This document shows, in pieces, positions 1 through 6,134 of a DNA stretch of 8,962 nt. This DNA is from Candidatus Rokuibacteriota bacterium. GTDB lineage: Bacteria > Methylomirabilota > Methylomirabilia > Rokubacteriales > CSP1-6. Position 1 is the stretch's first letter. Every line of letters begins with the position of its first letter. The notes below the pieces were generated by a model. It worked only from the letters and a program-made list of their open reading frames with translations. It was not told where the DNA came from and searched no databases. The translations under genes were made by a program, and so were the position numbers. The stretch lies in contig QHSM01000361.1 in the NCBI GenBank assembly GCA_003221595.1, forward strand, positions 1 through 8,962. Direction: 5' to 3'.

Positions 1-212
1 CGGCCGTGTACACGGATCTCACCGGCGTCGCCCGGGATGAAGCCGCCGAGGACGTGGAGCAGGGTGCTCTTGCCGCAGCCGCTCGGCCCGACGACCGTGA
101 CGAACTCACCGTCGGCGACGGACAGATGCGCCAGGTCGAGCACGTCGAGCGTCCGCCCGTCCCGGACGTACGCCTTGCGGAGTCCCACGACTTCCAGGGC
201 GGGCGTGCCCAC
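1..212 (-). CDS. ABC transporter ATP-binding protein, N-terminal part (runs off window edge)
   Basis: This is the N-terminal 70 codons of an ABC ATPase that should power import by a membrane permease at the inner face of the cytoplasmic membrane. It is read from a GTG start at 212. The frame opens with beta-strand residues LEVVGLRKAY and reaches a perfect Walker A motif, GPSGCGKST, at residues 42-50, followed by LLHVLGGFIPGDAGEI, typical of the family. Q-loop, signature and Walker B regions lie outside the window. The style is close to the nitrate/sulfonate/taurine (NitT/TauT, SsuB/TauB-like) group, but the fragment cannot settle the subfamily. The GTG lies one base after the TGA of the upstream monooxygenase, with a GAGG Shine-Dalgarno-like tract about 9 bases before it, so translation is probably coupled. 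This suggests the transporter serves the same substrate as the enzymes upstream (inference). Confidence 0.9.
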   Translation of the reverse strand, partial: MGTPALEVVGLRKAYVRDGRTLDVLDLAHLSVADGEFVTVVGPSGCGKSTLLHVLGGFIPGDAGEIRVHG

Positions 213-213
213 G

Positions 214-1395
214 TCAGCGCCTCGCTTCGTCCCGGGGCGGCCATGCCAGGAGCCCCTCGAGCGATGCCTGGACTCGCTCGGTCGCGCGAGCTGCGCGCAG
301 GATTCGTCGGTTTCGCAGCCAGCATGCGAGTACTCCGGTGAGCTGTCCCTCTTCGCCGATCTGCCGCGACAGCCGCGCGATCGTGTCGACTCGTTGCTGA
401 CGGCGCGCCACGTACGCGGCGAGCGCCGCCGGCACGTCCTTGTCGCCGCGATCGGCCCTCATCAGCTCGCCGGCGAGAACCGCGGCGTCCTCCATCGCCA
501 TCCCCGCGCCCTGCCCCATGTTCGGCGTCAGCGCGTGCGCGGCATCGCCCAGGAGCGCGACGCGGCCGCGGGCCCAGCTCGTCCGCTGGACTTCCTCGAT
601 GTCGGTGCAGACCACGCCGTCCGTCGAGGCGAGCGCGCCGAACGCGCGGCGCACCCGCGAGTCGCTGAACTCATCGAACGCGGCCGGCAGCGCCTCGGCG
701 CTCTCGAGCGCCCAGGCCCGGCTCTCCCGCGGCGAGTTGAAGGTCGTCCAGACGTAGAGCTGGCCGCCGCCGATGGGGACGAGACCGACGCGCCGCCCGT
801 GCCCGAGGAACTCGGTGAAGTGCTCGAGGCCGTCGCGGTTGGGCACGACGAATCGATGGGAGCGGTACCCGAGGTACTCGGGCTCGCCGGCGCCGAAGAA
901 TCGCGCCCGCACGCTGGAGCGGATGCCGTCGGCGCCGACCAGCACGTCACCCGTGAAGGTCTCGCCGCCCTCGGTCTCGACGCGCACACCGTCCGGCCCG
1001 GCGTCGAGGGCGACGATGCGCGCGTCGAGGTGGATGACCCCGGGCAGCAGGCCGTCGTGCAGGCACTCCTGCAGGTGAGCCCGGTGGAGCAGCGCTCCGA
1101 CAGCGAGCCGGCCGTCGGCGTAGAGCGGGCGGTAGTCCCGTCTCGCCAGCGGCCTCCCGCGGTGGTCGAGCGTCTCCCGCGCCAGGTAGGGCGCGCTTCG
1201 CGAGCGCACGGACGCCGCCAGGCCGTTCGCCTCGAGCACGCCCATGGCGTTGGGGTTCATGATGATCCCGGCGCCCACCGTCGCCAGCTTGGGGGCGCGC
1301 TCGAGCACGACGACGGGGAGCCCGACGATCGAGAGCTCGTGCGCCAGTGAGAGCCCGCCGATGCCGCCGCCCACGACGATGGTGGAGAGGGGCAT
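214..1395 (-). CDS. FAD-dependent aromatic-ring-hydroxylase-type monooxygenase
   Basis: A 393-residue group A flavoprotein monooxygenase, expected to use NAD(P)H and O2 to hydroxylate an aromatic or related ring in the cytoplasm. All three family fingerprints are visible: the N-terminal Rossmann motif GGGIGG at residues 9-14 with the ribose-binding acid E32, the DG motif GADGIRS at 154-160, and the GD motif LLGDAAHALTPNMGQG at 281-296, which binds FAD ribose and pyrophosphate. Length and motif spacing match salicylate hydroxylase, 3-hydroxybenzoate 6-hydroxylase and zeaxanthin-epoxidase-like members. The substrate cannot be read from sequence. The start MPLSTIVVGGG places the FAD motif at the usual distance from the N terminus. 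There is no good Shine-Dalgarno before it, but the aldo/keto reductase stop lies 13 bases upstream, so coupling is likely. The ABC ATPase follows after one base. Confidence 0.93.
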   Translation of the reverse strand: MPLSTIVVGGGIGGLSLAHELSIVGLPVVVLERAPKLATVGAGIIMNPNAMGVLEANGLAASVRSRSAPYLARETLDHRGRPLARRDYRPLYADGRLAVGALLHRAHLQECLHDGLLPGVIHLDARIVALDAGPDGVRVETEGGETFTGDVLVGADGIRSSVRARFFGAGEPEYLGYRSHRFVVPNRDGLEHFTEFLGHGRRVGLVPIGGGQLYVWTTFNSPRESRAWALESAEALPAAFDEFSDSRVRRAFGALASTDGVVCTDIEEVQRTSWARGRVALLGDAAHALTPNMGQGAGMAMEDAAVLAGELMRADRGDKDVPAALAAYVARRQQRVDTIARLSRQIGEEGQLTGVLACWLRNRRILRAARATERVQASLEGLLAWPPRDEARR

Positions 1396-1408
1396 CGGCG
1401 GGCGAAGC

Positions 1409-2278
1409 TCAGGTGGCCAGGCCGAACAGCGAGGTCATCCTCCGGGCGTCGAGCATTCCCGCCATCGCCTCGTCCGACGGGCGCTTCTCGAAGCGGCTCG
1501 CCGCGTCGAGAACCTTGGGCAGGAGGGCGAGGTCGCCGACGGTGTTCAGAAAGATTGCCGGCACCCCGAGCACCCAGTGGACGGCGCGATCGATGTCCGC
1601 CTGGTCCTCGAGCGGCTGATACCACGTCGTGTGGTTCTTGTCCGTGGTCGCCCACGGACCTCGCGCGATCGACTTGATGGTCTGAACGGCCACGTTGCGC
1701 TCGCGGCAGATGGTCAGGATCTCCTCGAAGCTCCGCCGGTAGCGCTCGTTCTCGGCCATGAAGAAGTTGTAGGGGAGCAGCACCGAGTCGAAGTCGAAGC
1801 GGGCGAGGCTCCGCCGGTGCATGACGGGAATCGTCCAGCCGTGACCGGTGACCCCGATGAACCGCGTCAGGCCCTGCTGGCGCGCTTCGATCGCCGCTTC
1901 GAGCACGCCGCCGGGCCCCATCGCCTGGTCCCAGTCGTCGGGGTGCCCGAGCGAGTGCAGCTGGAGCAGATCGACCTGATCGACGCGCAGCCGCTCGAGG
2001 GAACGGTGGATGTCCTCGCGTCCCTCGCGCGCGGTCCGGGAGCCCGTCTTCGTCGCCAGGAAGAAGTCCTTCCGGTGACGGGCCATCCAGGGACCGATGC
2101 GAAGCTCGGAATCACCGTAGCGCGCGGCGGTGTCGATGTGATTGACGCCATGGCGCAGGAGCACCTCGAGGGTGCGATCGGCATCTGCCTGACTCGCGCG
2201 AGCCAGGGCCGCAGCGCCGAAGAGCGTGACGCTGCTGAGATGGCCGGTTCGTCCGAACGGTCGCCGCTCGATCATCAA
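1409..2278 (-). CDS. Aldo/keto reductase family protein
   Basis: A 289-residue (beta/alpha)8 NAD(P)H-dependent oxidoreductase, expected to interconvert a carbonyl and an alcohol in the cytoplasm. The catalytic tetrad is intact: D49 in HIDTAARYGDSE, Y54 in the same motif, K77 in LATKTGS and H108 in LLQLHSLGH. The N-terminal RPFGRTG hairpin is typical. The C-terminal half (residues about 150-289) is less standard, although TIKSIARGPW near residue 200 and VLGVPAIFLNTVG near residue 240 fit the nucleotide-binding strands. Two ATG codons stand in tandem (2278 and 2275). GGAGG lies seven bases before the first, so either could be used. The gene is second in the minus-strand operon, 88 bases after the FAH-family gene and 13 bases before the monooxygenase. 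The substrate is unknown. It may reduce a product or precursor of the neighbouring hydroxylase (inference). Confidence 0.92.
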   Translation of the reverse strand: MMIERRPFGRTGHLSSVTLFGAAALARASQADADRTLEVLLRHGVNHIDTAARYGDSELRIGPWMARHRKDFFLATKTGSRTAREGREDIHRSLERLRVDQVDLLQLHSLGHPDDWDQAMGPGGVLEAAIEARQQGLTRFIGVTGHGWTIPVMHRRSLARFDFDSVLLPYNFFMAENERYRRSFEEILTICRERNVAVQTIKSIARGPWATTDKNHTTWYQPLEDQADIDRAVHWVLGVPAIFLNTVGDLALLPKVLDAASRFEKRPSDEAMAGMLDARRMTSLFGLAT

Positions 2279-2322
2279 GAGACCTCCCGCCGGTGGGCTT
2301 GTCGACGTGGATCGCGCGAGGA

Positions 2323-2352
2323 GGCGACCGGCGGCGTCGACCGCCGGTCGCC
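2323..2352. repeat. Intercistronic perfect hairpin, 12-bp stem
   Basis: The arms GGCGACCGGCGG (2323-2334) and CCGCCGGTCGCC (2341-2352) pair perfectly around the six-base loop CGTCGA. The hairpin fills the middle of the 88-base gap between the FAH-family gene and the aldo/keto reductase gene, and this gap holds no gene. No T tract follows on the minus strand, so it is more likely an mRNA processing/stability element or partial attenuator than a full terminator. That role is inferred. The pairing itself is seen directly. Confidence 0.6.
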
Positions 2353-2366
2353 CCCGAAGGCCATGA

Positions 2367-3302
2367 CTAGCGTGAAGCGGGCGCGTACTTCCCGGTCAGC
2401 TGCGGCGTGGTGCCCTCGAGCTTCTTCTCCTGCCGGTCCAGTCGCGTCTCGCGGCCCCAGGTGCGCTTGAGGTCGTCGCGGATGTTGAAGTGCAGGCGCC
2501 CCAGACCCTCGGTCTCGATCTCGATCCGATCGCCGTTCTGGAAGCCGCTCAGCCCGCGGTGATTCGTGCCGGTCGCGATGACGTCGCCCGGGTCGAGCGA
2601 GTGGATCGAGGTGACCCATTCGATGCAGCGCGGAATCTTGTGGGCCATGTCGCTGGTGTTGTAGTTCTGCTTGAGCGTGCCGTTCACCCAGAGCTTCACC
2701 TGCAGCCGGTGCGGATCGGGGATCTCGTCCGCCGTGACGATGTACGGCCCCATGGGGCAGAAGGTGTCGCGCGATTTCATCTGGTAGAAGGTGTTGCCGC
2801 TCGGGGGAAGGCCGCGCGCCGAGCCGTCGATGAAGTTCATGTAGCCGAAGATGTAGCTCATCGCCTGGCCGGCGGGGACCCCGGTCGCCTTCTTGCCGAT
2901 CACGAGCGCCACCTCGGCCTCACCCTCGAAGATGGTGGCCGGCGCGTCGGGAAGCACCATGGTGTCGCCGTCGCCGATGACGGAGTTGGGGGACTTGTGG
3001 AACGCGTTGATGGGCGCGGGCTCGGAGCGCGTCCCGTCCTCCATGTAGTTCACGGCCATCGCGACGATGTTGTAGGGCTTCGGGATCGGCGGCCTGATCC
3101 GGACCTGGCTGACCGGCTTGCCCTGACCACGGGCGGCCGCGCTTTCCAGGCGTCCCTTGTAGTCCGCGAACCGCTCGATCAACCCGCTGATCAGGTTGTG
3201 CGGCCCCGTGTGGGGGATGTCCTTCACCGCGTCCGACACGTCGACGACGGCGTCACCCTTGAGCACACCCAGCTTGAAATCGTCGAAGAACAGAAGCTTC
3301 AT
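2367..3302 (-). CDS. Fumarylacetoacetate hydrolase (FAH) family protein
   Basis: A 311-residue FAH-fold enzyme. Known members hydrolyse or isomerise ring-opened diketo acids such as acylpyruvates, fumarylpyruvate or 2-hydroxyhepta-2,4-dienedioate, using a divalent metal. The small N-terminal domain (about residues 1-70) is followed by the catalytic domain. The HKSPNSVIG motif is at 102-110, the metal ligands appear as E128 and E130 in EGEAEVALVIGK and D159 in FIDGSAR, and MKSRDTFCPMGPY is at 175-187. Deviations: the usual NYxxH reads NYMED at 85-89, and the usual TGTP loop reads TGTN at 244-247. About 37 residues beyond the usual end form a charged tail. The ATG at 3302 has GGAGG six bases upstream, which supports the start. 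It is the first gene of the minus-strand operon and diverges from the LLM gene. The exact reaction is not assignable. Confidence 0.93.
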   Translation of the reverse strand: MKLLFFDDFKLGVLKGDAVVDVSDAVKDIPHTGPHNLISGLIERFADYKGRLESAAARGQGKPVSQVRIRPPIPKPYNIVAMAVNYMEDGTRSEPAPINAFHKSPNSVIGDGDTMVLPDAPATIFEGEAEVALVIGKKATGVPAGQAMSYIFGYMNFIDGSARGLPPSGNTFYQMKSRDTFCPMGPYIVTADEIPDPHRLQVKLWVNGTLKQNYNTSDMAHKIPRCIEWVTSIHSLDPGDVIATGTNHRGLSGFQNGDRIEIETEGLGRLHFNIRDDLKRTWGRETRLDRQEKKLEGTTPQLTGKYAPASR

Positions 3303-3321
3303 GGGTCCCTCCTGCGGGTTG

Positions 3322-3339
3322 GTCTGACGCCAGACTATA
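3322..3339 (-). promoter_or_regulatory. Candidate promoter -10 and operator upstream of the FAH-family gene
   Basis: On the minus strand TATAGT (3339-3334) resembles a -10 box about 30 bases before the ATG. It overlaps an inverted repeat GTCTG-ACGC-CAGAC (3322-3335), which would cover the start of transcription and so would be well placed as a repressor operator. A matching -35 box is poor (about 3 of 6 at the right distance). The repeat is seen. Promoter and operator roles are inferred. Confidence 0.3.
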
Positions 3340-3442
3340 GCAGCGTTCGCGCGAGCGGGACAGTGGGCCGGCCGGCTGGACGTGGCAGTGCGCGCCGCAG
3401 ATCGTCGCGGGGCTGGGGCCCCGCCGACCGAGGGGCGCCCTA

Positions 3443-3486
3443 TGGACTAAATGGCGTCCGCGCCCTATTCTCCCGGAACCAGGAGG
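3443..3486 (+). promoter_or_regulatory. Candidate promoter and Shine-Dalgarno for the LLM-SDR operon
   Basis: TGGACT (3443-3448, 4 of 6 to TTGACA) is followed after exactly 17 bases by TATTCT (3466-3471, 4 of 6 to TATAAT). AGGAGG at 3481-3486 then lies seven bases before the ATG at 3494. The implied leader is only about 15 bases. The Shine-Dalgarno is convincing and the promoter is a weak consensus match. The remainder of the 191-base divergent gap holds a 7-bp GC hairpin (3407-3424) and no gene that I can see. Confidence 0.35.
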
Positions 3487-3493
3487 AGCCACG

Positions 3494-4543
3494 ATGGCCG
3501 GGCCCGTTCAAGTCTCGCTCAGGATTCCGGGGACGTCGCCGATGCCGGAGCTGCTCCGGACGATCCAGGATGTCGAGGCGGCCGGCTTCGACGGCGCGGG
3601 GATCCTCGATAGCCAGCTCCTGTGCCGCGACACCTTCGTGACACTCGGCCAGGCGGCCGGCCGGACGTCGCGGCTCACGCTGTTTCCCGCGGTGACGAAC
3701 CCGTTCTCGCGCCACGTCTCCGTGCTGGCGGGCGCGATCCAGACGGTCGCCGAGCTGGCGCCCGGGCGCACGAAGGTGGTGATGGGTACGGGCTACACGT
3801 CGGCGAGCACGATCGGTCGCAAGCCGGCCACGCTCGCCGAGATGCGCGCGTGCATCACCGATCTGCGCCGCCTCCTGGCCGGCGAGGCTGTGGACTTTCA
3901 GGGCACGCCGGGCCGCCTGGCGTTCGCGAAGGGGCGGCCGGTCTCCCTGCTGATGGCGGCCTCGGGGCCCAAGGCCATCGAGCTGGCCGGCGAGGTCGCC
4001 GACGGCGTCATGCTCCTGGTCGGATTTCATCGCGGCATCGTGGACGCCGTGCTGACGCACCTGGAAAAGGGCGCGCGCCGCAGCGGGCGGAAGCTCGAGG
4101 ACCTCGACATCGTCTGGGCGGTACGCACGGGGCTCGCGGACACGATGGCCGAAGCGCGGCGGCAGGCGCGCCCCACCGTCGTGCATCAGGGCATCATGCG
4201 CGTCCACTCCCGATGGCTCGGGCACACGGGACTGTCGATTCCGCACTTCGACGTTCCACCAAGCGTCTACCGCATCTACCCCGATCTCTCGCACGCGCAG
4301 GACTGGGAGCAGGCGATCGCCGCCACGTCGTTCGTCCCCGACGAGGTCATCGCCGAGCTGTGCGATGCCCTGGGGCTGGTCGGCACGCCGGAGCATTGCG
4401 CCCGGCGCATCATCGAGATGACCGGCGCCGGCGTCCGGAGTCTCTACGTCATGGCCTTCCAGACCTTCGTCGGGCCGGAGCAGGAGATCCGAACGTTCCG
4501 CGACGAGGTGTTCCCCCGGCTGAAGACCGCCGGATATCGGTGA
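3494..4543 (+). CDS. LLM-class flavin/F420-dependent oxidoreductase
   Basis: A 349-residue luciferase-like TIM-barrel protein of the group that includes F420-dependent 5,10-methylenetetrahydromethanopterin-reductase-like enzymes and FMN-dependent monooxygenases. Evidence: the barrel opening with an EAAGFDGAGILDSQ strand near residues 28-41, TNPFSRHVSVLAGAIQTV at 68-85, the VVMGTGYTSAST cofactor-loop region at 95-106, and ASGPKAIELAGEVADGVML at 156-174, which is the most family-typical stretch. A C-terminal helix-rich part contains LVGTPEHCARRIIEM, the usual segment near the end of these proteins. Which cofactor is used cannot be decided from sequence. The start has AGGAGG at good spacing. The SDR gene begins nine bases after its stop, so the two form an operon. 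It diverges from the FAH-family gene, suggesting shared control (inference). The substrate is unknown. Confidence 0.92.
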   Translation: MAGPVQVSLRIPGTSPMPELLRTIQDVEAAGFDGAGILDSQLLCRDTFVTLGQAAGRTSRLTLFPAVTNPFSRHVSVLAGAIQTVAELAPGRTKVVMGTGYTSASTIGRKPATLAEMRACITDLRRLLAGEAVDFQGTPGRLAFAKGRPVSLLMAASGPKAIELAGEVADGVMLLVGFHRGIVDAVLTHLEKGARRSGRKLEDLDIVWAVRTGLADTMAEARRQARPTVVHQGIMRVHSRWLGHTGLSIPHFDVPPSVYRIYPDLSHAQDWEQAIAATSFVPDEVIAELCDALGLVGTPEHCARRIIEMTGAGVRSLYVMAFQTFVGPEQEIRTFRDEVFPRLKTAGYR

Positions 4544-4552
4544 GGAGAGACG

Positions 4553-5329
4553 ATGACGGACGGAAAGCTCCACGGTCGCGTCGCGCTCATCACGGGCGCC
4601 AGCCGTAACATCGGTCGCGCGACCGCGCTGGCGTTCGCGGCCGAGGGCGCGGATCTCGTCCTGAATACGCGGGCCAACGCCGACGAGCTGGAGGCGGTCG
4701 CCGCCGAGTGCCGGAAGGCGGGCGTGCGCGCCGTGACCGTGCTGGCCGACGTGGCCGACCCGGCCGCGGTCGAGTCGATGGTCCAGCGAGGGCTCGCCGA
4801 GCTCGGGGCGATCGACATCCTCGTCTGCAACGCGGCGATCCGGCCCCACAAGGCCCTGACCGACACGTCGATCGAGGAATGGCACCGCGTGCTCGACGTG
4901 AACCTGAACGCCGGCTTCTACCTGGCGCGCGCCGTGGTGCCCGGGATGAAGACCCGCCGCCGCGGAAGCATCATCGCGCTCGGGGGCCAGTCGAGCCTGA
5001 CGAGCCGCCCGAACACCGTCGCGGTGACCGTGGCCAAGACCGGGCTGCTCGGTCTCGTACGCGCGCTCGCCGCCGAGCTGGGGCCGTTCGGCATCCGGGT
5101 CAACATGGTGGCGCCGGGCTACATCGACACCGAGCGGCGCTACGCCGACTGGTACCCGGAGTTCCGCGAGGCGCCGCCGGGCGCGGCCGAGCGGCTCGAG
5201 CAGATCCCGCTGCGCCGGCTCGGCCGGCCGGAGGAGATCGCCGACGCGTGCCTGTTCCTGGCCTCCGACGCTTCCGCCTACATCACCGGCGACGTCATCC
5301 GCGTGATGGGCGGCCGCGTCATCAGCTGA
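4553..5329 (+). CDS. Atypical short-chain dehydrogenase/reductase lacking catalytic Ser and Tyr
   Basis: A 258-residue Rossmann-fold SDR of the FabG-like length class. The nucleotide-binding turn TGASRNIG is at 14-21, the adenine-ring region is ADVAD at 65-69, VCNAA (for NNAG) is at 91-95, the active-site Asn is N117 in DVNLNAGF, and the PG motif is APGYIDTE at 187-194. The catalytic YxxxK, however, reads VTVAK at 158-162: the Lys is present but Tyr is Val. The position 13 residues earlier, normally Ser, is G145 in LGGQSS. It is therefore unlikely to work as a classical dehydrogenase unless S147, S148 or another residue substitutes. From memory, similar SDRs with LGGQ...RPNT...AK exist, so this may be a clade trait rather than decay. 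GAGGAG overlaps the stop of the upstream LLM gene and sets the start nine bases on. It ends at a strong palindrome facing the EamA gene. Confidence 0.93.
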   Translation: MTDGKLHGRVALITGASRNIGRATALAFAAEGADLVLNTRANADELEAVAAECRKAGVRAVTVLADVADPAAVESMVQRGLAELGAIDILVCNAAIRPHKALTDTSIEEWHRVLDVNLNAGFYLARAVVPGMKTRRRGSIIALGGQSSLTSRPNTVAVTVAKTGLLGLVRALAAELGPFGIRVNMVAPGYIDTERRYADWYPEFREAPPGAAERLEQIPLRRLGRPEEIADACLFLASDASAYITGDVIRVMGGRVIS

Positions 5330-5336
5330 CGCCGCG

Positions 5337-5362
5337 CCGCGCTCAGCGGCCGCTGAGCGCGG
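5337..5362. terminator. Perfect 26-bp palindrome at the convergent gene junction, likely bidirectional terminator
   Basis: CCGCGCTCAGCGG (5337-5349) is followed directly by its exact reverse complement (5350-5362). It begins eight bases after the SDR stop and includes the last four codons (SGR and stop) of the convergent EamA gene. A transcript from either strand could form a very stable GC hairpin with a few central bases unpaired. No T tract follows on either strand, so it would be an unconventional terminator or mRNA 3'-end protector. The palindrome is seen directly and its function is inferred from position. Confidence 0.55.
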
Positions 5363-6103
5363 TGATCAGGTACACGCCGAAGACGATCAGGAGCGTCCCC
5401 ATCACCACGCGGGTGGTGAGCCGCTCGACGTCTCGCAAGAAGAACGGCGCCAGGACGAGGACGAAGATCGGCGCCGTCCCATAGAGCGGTGTGACCACGC
5501 TCACCCGGCCCATGCTGAGGGCCACCACGTTCATGAACACGCCGACGTTCTCCGCCAGGCCGGCGACCGCGAAGTAGGCGAGGCTGCGGCCCCGGCACAC
5601 CATGATCTCCGGGCGGCCGGAGGCCAGCAGGAACGCGGTGTACGCCACCAGCGCGGTCGTCACGTTGATCGCCGAGCCCACGACCGCCGACGTATCGCTC
5701 AGTCCGAGCTTTCGCAGCACCGTCACGACGCCGAAGCACACCGCCGACAGGAGGGGGAGCGCGAGCTGCCCGAGCCGGAAGCCGAGCCGCTTCCCGCCGA
5801 GCGAGAGCAGCGTGGTACCGACGACGATCACCACCGTGCCGATCACGATCGGCACCGTGATGGACTGCCGACGGTGCCGATCAGGCCCGCGCATATGAAG
5901 AAGAGCGCTCCCCGGGGCGAGACGTGGCCGAGGCCGCCGGTGGCGATGACCGCGATCCACAGGCTCACCGTCCCGACGACGACGTTGACGAAGAATCCCG
6001 CGTACGGGTCGCTGGCGCGCAGCCCCTGCCGGATGTAGATCGTCGCGAGCGCCGAGAAGAACGCACCCCCGAGCGCGAGGAGGTGCAGGGTCTGTGGCAT
6101 CAT
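5343..6103 (-). pseudogene. EamA/DMT-type permease, disrupted by frameshift and internal deletion
   Basis: An inner-membrane transporter of the drug/metabolite (EamA) superfamily, normally about 290-300 residues with ten membrane segments. Here the N-terminal part (ATG at 6103, or the tandem ATG at 6100) runs about 79 residues through three hydrophobic segments, for example FFVNVVVGTVSLWIAVIAT and LFFICAGLIGTVG, and then goes out of frame, stopping at 5843. The C-terminal part resumes in another frame near 5866 with SITVPIVIGTVVIVVG and continues about 173 residues through the second repeat, including VSVVTPLYGTAPIFVLVLAP and MGTLLIVFGVYL, to the stop at 5343. Joined, they give about 252 residues. 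About 40 residues are missing: the fourth segment and the start of the fifth. A true pseudogene, or a sequencing/assembly error at the repeat-rich break, would both explain it. Only 31 bases separate its start from the divergent binding-protein gene. Confidence 0.8.
5836..5882. repeat. Cluster of inverted and direct repeats at the EamA break
   Basis: GATCGGCACCGT (5847-5858) and ACGGTGCCGATC (5871-5882) form a perfect 12-bp inverted repeat with a 12-base spacer. GTGCCGATC also occurs at 5836-5844, making a 9-base direct repeat with 5874-5882 and a second inverted repeat, with a two-base spacer, with 5847-5855. The frame change of the EamA gene falls inside this cluster. The bases encode the similar peptides GLIGTVG and VIGTVV, so part of the repetition is coding-driven. 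Confidence 0.6.
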
Positions 6104-6134
6104 GTGGCGACGTTCATCCTACTCGGAGGTGTCC

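Noticed and set aside
37..1350. Plus-strand open frame antisense to the monooxygenase
   Set aside because: No motif and biased composition. The minus strand carries the complete FAD-binding fingerprints.
3407..3424. Seven-bp GC hairpin in the divergent promoter region
   Set aside because: Short pairing of this kind is common in GC-rich DNA and nothing else marks it as a site.
3440..4885. Minus-strand open frame antisense to the LLM and SDR genes
   Set aside because: Low-complexity Arg/Asp/His-rich product, opposite two genes with strong family motifs and Shine-Dalgarno sites.
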